This document shows positions 58,546 to 64,000 of a stretch of 64,000 nt of DNA, piece by piece. The notes below the pieces were generated by a model. It worked only from the letters and a program-made list of their open reading frames with translations. It had not been told where the DNA came from and did not search any database. Source of the stretch: Coix lacryma-jobi var. lacryma-jobi. Its lineage: Eukaryota; Streptophyta; Magnoliopsida; Poales; Poaceae. The translations under genes were made by a program, and so were the position numbers. Location of the stretch: positions 147,567,705-147,631,704 of the forward strand of contig CM019824.1 in NCBI GenBank assembly GCA_009763385.1, in the 5' to 3' direction. Within the stretch, counting starts at the first letter, position 1; each line of letters opens with the position of its first letter.

Positions 58546-59000
58546 ACCCGTAGTGGCCCCACGCGTTCTCGGTTTGGGAGAACTGAAGTTAAGACCTGGG
58601 CATCCTTGTCCCGGAGCTGCAATGCAGCCACAGTACCGATCGTGATGGCCGTTGATTAGCTTCCTCCTCACCAACCAAACCATATTTAGCAATGGCACAT
58701 GCACATGACGGGTCCTCCATCTAACTCCGGTTGCTACCCGGACAAAGCATCCAGCTATGCCCTGTCTGTCTGTCTGTTATCTCCCTTCGTCGGTGTGCTG
58801 CGAGCCTGCGACTTGCTAGCTCTAGGATAATGCAGCAGTTATTGCCGTTGCAGGCATGATTGCTTATAGATATCTTGTCTTTGTTTCTTTTGTGTCCTCA
58901 CCAACCTTTCGGTGCGATAGCTATCGCTAGATCGCAAGGAAGTACGTAGTACCTGTCCAACAATCTATGATTTGTCTCGACAGCTAGCTGTGTTCTTGAT
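58546..59000. other. Unassigned intergenic DNA
   Basis: No gene or complete repeat recognised. The start of the 5' LTR of the next element may lie in the last part. Confidence 0.35.
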
Positions 59001-59029
59001 TAGATTGTGTGCGCGACGCCATTACTAGA

Positions 59030-59592
59030 ATTGATCAGTTCGGTGAAGAACACCGAAAAGTTCGGTGCACATGTCTTGGCTGTTGTATATGGGCGAAGCT
59101 CAATGATTGATGTTGTTGTTAGTGTTGATCTCCTCCCGTTGGTAGGCCCAACGGCCCACACGGAACTTGATCCGCTTCCTGATCGGGGGAGCCCAACCCG
59201 GGGGGCCCCTGTCACTCTGCGGTAAATAAAAGGAGGGTGGGAGGCCGGAGCTCTGATCACGAGATTGTCAGCAGTCGCCACTCCCACCTACAGTCCTACC
59301 CTAATCCGATCTCCTAGGGTCGCAGCCAGTGACGGGAAGTCCCCCTCCGCCGCCGCTGCATCGACCCCGACTGCTCCCTCCTCTACTACGACGAGCACTT
59401 CACCGCCCCGGCTTCCGTGACTCCCATGGCGGAATCGAGCTCCAACCTCAAGCCCGCCGATGGTCGGTAACCCTAACGCACACCTCTTCTCTCACCCTCC
59501 CTCTCTAATCTAGTAGATCAGTTAGGAATCCTTATTTACCCTAAGTTAAACACCCGTCTGATCTACTGGTTAGTGATCCATTTAATCTAACA
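59030..59592 (+). repeat. 5' LTR of the Copia element, start uncertain
   Basis: The end TTTAATCTAACA just before the primer-binding site is firm; the start is not. The promoter-like box lies at 59222-59232. An ATG-led open stretch at 59426-59466 lies within it. Confidence 0.5.
59426..59462 (+). other. Candidate gag start exon upstream of the primer-binding site
   Basis: An ATG at 59426 opens MAESSSNLKPAD, a plausible Copia gag start. A GT at 59463 (G|GTCGGT) joined to the AG acceptor at 60879-60880 (TGGTTTTCAG) keeps frame with the gag domain beginning at 60881. The more canonical donor at 59467 (GTAACC) would not keep frame. Inference from phase only. Confidence 0.4.
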
Positions 59593-59593
59593 A

Positions 59594-59609
59594 TGGTATC
59601 AGTAGAGCC
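59594..59609 (+). other. Primer-binding site (tRNA-Met type, with a 2-base insertion)
   Basis: TGGTATCAGTAGAGCC resembles the usual TGGTATCAGAGCC with two extra bases in the middle. The first nine bases, which prime DNA synthesis, are intact. Confidence 0.75.
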
Positions 59610-59773
59610 TAACTAATCAGTGGGTTCAAGATCGGGATTAGCACTAAGAGCAATTAGAAGGAGATGAATCAGAAACTAAGTCCTTTGTTTGACCGCCGAG
59701 CGACATGCCCTGAGCATCGTCCCGGGCCAGACAAGATGTATCAGACACTAAGAAACCGATCCGGATCTGGATC

Positions 59774-59788
59774 GGGGGGGGGGGGGGG
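59774..59788. repeat. Poly(G) run, 15 bases
   Basis: An uninterrupted G run in the leader of the Copia element, followed by GGAAGGGG. Its length is prone to assembly error. Confidence 0.8.
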
Positions 59789-60478
59789 AGGGAGGAAGGG
59801 GAAGAATCGATTTTGCCCAAACCCTAACCCTAAGAAACAGAGAATTCAGATCGGCGGGAGAAGGGGTTCCAACCTGGTTTGGGCTCCGCGCCGCCGTCAC
59901 CGGGGCGAGGACTCACTGGCGCGCGGTGAGCTCCACCTCGGGCCTTAAGAACACCACCGCAGTGCTACTCGACGGCACCACGCGCGGCTCCGGCCGCACG
60001 CGTGCGCCGGCGAGGGGCACCACGGCGGCGCCGTTAGCGCCGTCTTCCTAGAGTCGGTGGTGGCCGTGTGGCAGAGAGAAACGGGGGAGAAAGAGGCTTG
60101 TCGCCAGTGGACGGCGGCTGGCTCCGGGGTGGCCACGGCGTCACCACCGCCATCTCTCTCTCGGCTTGTCGCGGCGCTGAGGGAAAGAGGAGAATGAGAT
60201 TTAGGGTTCAGGGAGCGTCCGCCTGGAGTTTTGACCTCCCGATCTCGGCGCTCGGCCGTCCGATCAGAATGAGCGGCCGGGATCGGCCGGGCCAGATCCG
60301 CCCTAGGTTGGGGAGCATCCGCACGCGCGCGGAGCAGGCTGCGGAGCGGGCCGCGCCGGCCCAGGCTAGGGAGGGCTTCCGCGCTGCGGGCAGGCCGCGG
60401 GCCTCCCACCTTCGCTGGTGGCCCATTAGGATTAAGAGAAATGTTTTTCCAATTTCAGACAAACTTTTAAGTTCACAT

Positions 60479-60822
60479 CTCTGAAAATTTTGAACCAACG
60501 GAATAAATTTCCAGAGAATATCAGAAAATAAGTATAAGTTTATTCAGTCACGTTTTCCGCTGCAAAGTTTATTTTTTGTTCTTTAATTAAATTCGAACCA
60601 ACGGGAGAATTTAATTGTTAGAACAATTATTAAATTTAGAAATTCAGAAAATTTGTAATATTGTTATATTCTGACCAACGTTGATTATATCAATATTATA
60701 AATGTTTTAGTTTCATCAGTTTTATGCATTATTTTTATTTTCTGCCCAACGGTGATGTAGAAATAATGCAGAAGGAATTGTATGTTTTAATACTGACCAA
60801 CGTTGTTTTAAAACATGCAATT
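60479..60822 (+). promoter_or_regulatory. Array of five inverted repeats with a shared CCAACG loop
   Basis: Five hairpins in the Copia leader. Arms: 60479-60490/60505-60516 (11 of 12 pairs); 60585-60594/60607-60616 (10 of 10); 60656-60671/60683-60698 (14 of 16); 60725-60734/60761-60770 (10 of 10); 60776-60790/60808-60822 (14 of 15). The loops all contain CCAACG, at 60495, 60598, 60675, 60746 and 60797. Stem sequences differ while pairing is kept. The array ends about 60 bases before the candidate splice acceptor and gag. The role is unknown: packaging, translation control or protein binding are possible. Confidence 0.7.
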
Positions 60823-60849
60823 TTATGGTTAAGATATTATTTGTGTTAA

Positions 60850-63800
60850 AATATCTCACTATTCTGTCAATGGTTTTCAGAAATCAACTGGATCGCTCAG
60901 ATTCCACCTCTGACTGGGAACAACTATAAGAAGTGGCGCGAGCAGCTTGAGTTAGCCTTGGTCATGACGAACAATGATCTTGCTCTCTCATCACCGTGCC
61001 CCGTTGCTCCAGAGGAGCCGGTGAGAGAGGAGAATGAGGAAGATGCCGCTTTTGCGACACGCAAAAGGGATCATGCTGATAAGAGAATGTCCTATGACTT
61101 AGAGAAAAGGCAATGGGACAGTTCCAATAAGAAATGTCTCACTTTAGCTAAGGCTACTATTTCAGAGCCTATCAGAGGGTCTATCCCTGAGACACCCACC
61201 ATTACTGAGTATTTAGAACATGTTAAGAATCAGTTCCATGGAACTACTAAGTCTCAGGCAAGTGCTCTTATCAAAGAGCTTTGCAATAAGAAATATAATG
61301 GTGGTGGCGTTAGAGATCACATACTTAGAATGAGCACCATAGCTGCTAAGCTTGAGTCCATGAAAATTAAGTTACCCGATCCTTTTGTCATTCACATGAT
61401 CTTTGCCTCACTGCCAAGTGAGTTTGACACTTTTTGTGTCAACTATGATATGTTGCCTGATGACTGGAACATGGACAAGCTCATTAGTATGTGTGTGCAA
61501 GAGGAAGAGCGCATTAAGGCTTCACATGGGGACTCTGCTCTCTATGTGAAGGATAATAAGAGAAAGTTTTTCAATAAGAATGCTAAACCACAAGGGAAAC
61601 CAAAGTGGGATGGCAGCTCATCCTCCAATGCTAATGCAAAGGGAAAGGCCCCTCAGTTCCAATCTCAACCTCAGTTCCCTCCTCAGCCTCAGTTCCCAGC
61701 TCAGTCTCAGTCCCAGAAGGGACAGAAGATCACTGTAGACAAAGATCAGTGCATGTATTGCAAGGAAAGGGGGCATTGGATGAAAGATTGCCCTGGGTTC
61801 CTGAAGTTCCTGAGTAAGAATGGTGAGGATATTATTACATTTGTAGATGAATCCTTGTTTCTAAGTTATGACAAATCCACTTGGTGGGTTGATTCAGGTT
61901 CAACTACTCACGTTGCTAATTCTTTTCAGGGATTCGCTACGAGGAAGACCCTGCAAAGAGGAGAAAGAACAATTAAGGTGGCTAATGGAGTAGAAGCCGA
62001 CGTCCAAGCCATTGGAGACGTATCATTAGAATTAGTAAATGGTTTTGTACTTAAGCTTCATGATGTACTCTATGTTCCTTCTTTGCATCGAAACTTAATA
62101 AGTGTGTCTAAGTTAGATGATGATGGATTGGCTTGTCATTTTGGAGATGGCAAGTGTAAGATATTTTTTAATAATCAGTGTGGTGGTCTTGCCTTCCGAC
62201 AAGACAAACTTTATTTGTTATCCATCTCTGAGAATGTTAATGTTATAAGTTCTGAGAATAAGATTGCTTCCTCGTCTATGAATGTAAGTAAAAAGCGTAA
62301 GAATATTCAGGTTGACTCTTCGAAATTGTGGCATTGTCAATTAGGCCACATTTCGAGGGGGAGAATTGATAGATTAGTCAAGACTGAAATTCTTCCGCCA
62401 ATAGAACTATCGGAATTAGATCAATGTGTTGATTGCATTAAAGGTAAGTACGTTAAGAAAATTAAGAAAAATGCCAAACGAAGTGCGGGGACTTTAGAAA
62501 TAATCCACACCGACATATGTGGACCGTTTCCCGTCATGAGTGTGGATGGTTATGACTCGTTTATAACATTCACTGATGACTACTCACGTTATGGCTACAT
62601 CTATCCGATTAAAGAAAGATCAGAAACTTTAGATAAGTTTAAGATATTTAAGGCAGAAGTAGAAAATCAACACAATAAGAAAATTAAGATAGTAAGATCA
62701 GATCGTGGTGGAGAATACTATGGGCGACATACCCCGTATGGTCAAGTTCCAGGACCTTTTGCCAAGTTCCTTCAGGAGCATGACATAGTTGCTCAGTATT
62801 CAATGCCAGGAGATCCCCAGCAAAATGGAGTGGCCGAAAGAAGAAACTGTACCCTGATGGATATGTTAAGAAGCATGGTCAGTTACTCCACTTTACCGAT
62901 AAGTTTGTGGATGGAGGCATTAAAAACCGCCATTCATATCCTTAATCGTGTACCTAGTAAGTCGGTGCCTAAAACACCGTATGAGTTATGGACAGATAGA
63001 GTACCCTCACTTAAGCATTTAAGGGTGTGGGGCTGTCCAGCTGAGGCTAAAGTCTTTAACCCAAATTCAGGAAAATTAGATCCTAAGACTGTTAGTTGCC
63101 ATTTCATTGGCTACCCAGACAGATCGAAAGGCTACCGCTTTTATTGCCCTGACAGGCATACAAAGTTTGTAGAAACAAGACATGCTGAGTTTTTAGAGCA
63201 TGATGTGATAAGGGGGAGCAAGGTGGTTCAAGAAGTTAACTTAGAGGAAAAACGGGTTCACGCCCCTACTCCGATGTTTCAGGAACCATTCTTCATGCTA
63301 CCTGTTGTTGCTGCGCCAATGGTGTCAAGCACTGTAGTGCCAGCTCCTGTTGTTGAGCCTCCCTTGCCGACAGAAAATGAGAATCTGGAACCTGTCCTTC
63401 AGGAGCCATTAGAACCACCTGTCGAGCATGGGGAACAACAACAACAGCCCCAAATGGCGCCAAATAATGAGAACATTAGAAGGTCACATAGAGTTAGAAG
63501 ATCAGCTATATCAGAGGATTATGAAGTCTATGAGGCCGAAGGGTTTCATATGGAGGATGATCCCACTACATATGAACAAGCCATGAGAAGCGAGCACTCA
63601 GATAAGTGGTTAGAAGCCATGAAAGATGAGCTAAGATCCATGGATTCCAACAATGTTTGGGATTTAGTGGAAATTCCTAAAGGAGCCAAGACAGTAGGCT
63701 GTAAATGGGTCTACAAAAACAAATGTGACTCCCAAGGGAACATTGAGAGATATAAGGCGCGACTCGTGGCAAAGGGTTTTACCCAAATAGAAGGAATTGA

Positions 63801-64000
63801 TTACAATGAGACTTTTTCTCCTGTCTCATGTAAGGATTCTTTTAGAATTATAATGGCGCTAGTGGCACATTATGACTTAGAGTTGCATCAAATGGATGTT
63901 AAGACGGTATTCCTTAATGGGGATCTTGAAGAAGATGTTTACATGGCACAACCGAAAGGTTTTGTTGTGGAAGGAAAAGAAGAAATGGGATGTCGCCTAA
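60850..64000 (+). CDS. Copia gag-pol polyprotein, open to the window edge
   Basis: One uninterrupted frame of 1050 codons, bounded upstream by a stop at 60847. In order: gag UBN2 domain with WIAQIPPLTGNNYKKWREQL; a Gln/Pro-rich linker; zinc knuckle CMYCKERGHWMKDC (61750-61791); protease WWVDSGSTTHVAN; integrase finger LWHCQLGHIS with CVDCIKGK; DDE core with IIHTDICGP, RSDRGGEYYG and QQNGVAERRN; the KTPYELWTDRVPSLKHLRV tail; a long Pro/Glu linker; and the RT start (KWLEAMKDELRSMDSNNVW, RLVAKGFTQIEGIDYNETF, QMDVKTVFLNG). The window ends before the YVDD motif. The first in-frame ATG is at 60964, after the conserved gag start, so a natural start is missing here unless it is supplied by splicing. 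No stops or frameshifts are seen. Confidence 0.92.

Larger units (their letters stand above)
59030..64000 (+). mobile_element. Copia LTR retrotransposon, 5' part, runs off right edge
   Basis: A TATA-like TAAATAAAAGG (59222-59232), an LTR end at about 59592, a tRNA-Met-type primer-binding site, a 1.25 kb leader and a continuous gag-protease-integrase-RT frame define a plus-strand Copia element. The LTR start cannot be fixed because the second LTR is outside the window; 59030 is only a guess. The coding frame has no stop to the edge, so this may be one of the youngest elements here. Confidence 0.8.

Noticed and set aside
59664..59948. Short plus-strand frame with a Gly run in the Copia leader
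   Set aside because: The Gly run is produced by the poly(G) tract, and the frame lies in non-coding leader DNA.

Overview
This window is plant nuclear DNA, almost certainly from a grass (Poaceae). The evidence is a plant condensin gene with GT-AG introns, many Stowaway and Tourist MITEs of grass type, Sirevirus, Tekay-like and TAT/Grande-like LTR retrotransposons with long LTRs, and a GC-rich monocot-style Nudix gene. I cannot name the species.

Layout. 1-2197 (minus): the 5' third of a condensin CAP-G gene, four exons visible, running off the left edge. 2198-4084: its upstream region, with a Stowaway MITE and a hAT-like element. 4085-15783 (plus): a TAT/Grande-like LTR element without pol. 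It carries a solo LTR nested inside another solo LTR, an Angela-like LTR and the remnant of an antisense ORF. 15784-18094: intergenic DNA with a Pack-type element (16970-17850) that has captured the C-terminal part of an R2R3-MYB gene. 18095-44839 (minus): a 26.7 kb nest. A small gag-protease Copia with two 559 bp LTRs was hit by a Sirevirus (target duplication ATCGT) and by two solo LTRs (CAGTG and AGCTG). The Sirevirus was in turn hit by a Tekay-like Gypsy element, and one deletion later removed the abutting 5' ends of both. 44840-50639: MITEs, a PIF/Harbinger element with a GC-rich minisatellite, and unassigned DNA. 50880-51377 (minus): an intact Nudix hydrolase gene, the only complete host gene I can support. 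51378-58980: a CACTA MITE, several Stowaway and Tourist MITEs and unassigned DNA. About 59030-64000 (plus): the 5' part of a Copia element whose gag-pol frame is open to the window edge.

Host genes are therefore two, CAP-G and Nudix, plus one captured MYB fragment. Everything else is transposable-element sequence or unassigned. Eight insertions have clear target-site duplications, and the insertion order in the 18-45 kb nest can be read from them.

The most unusual signal is in the last element. Five successive inverted repeats (60479-60822) each expose the same loop core, CCAACG, on stems of different sequence. They lie between the primer-binding site and a gag frame that has no ATG ahead of its conserved N-terminus. 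An ATG with a usable splice phase lies upstream of the primer-binding site.
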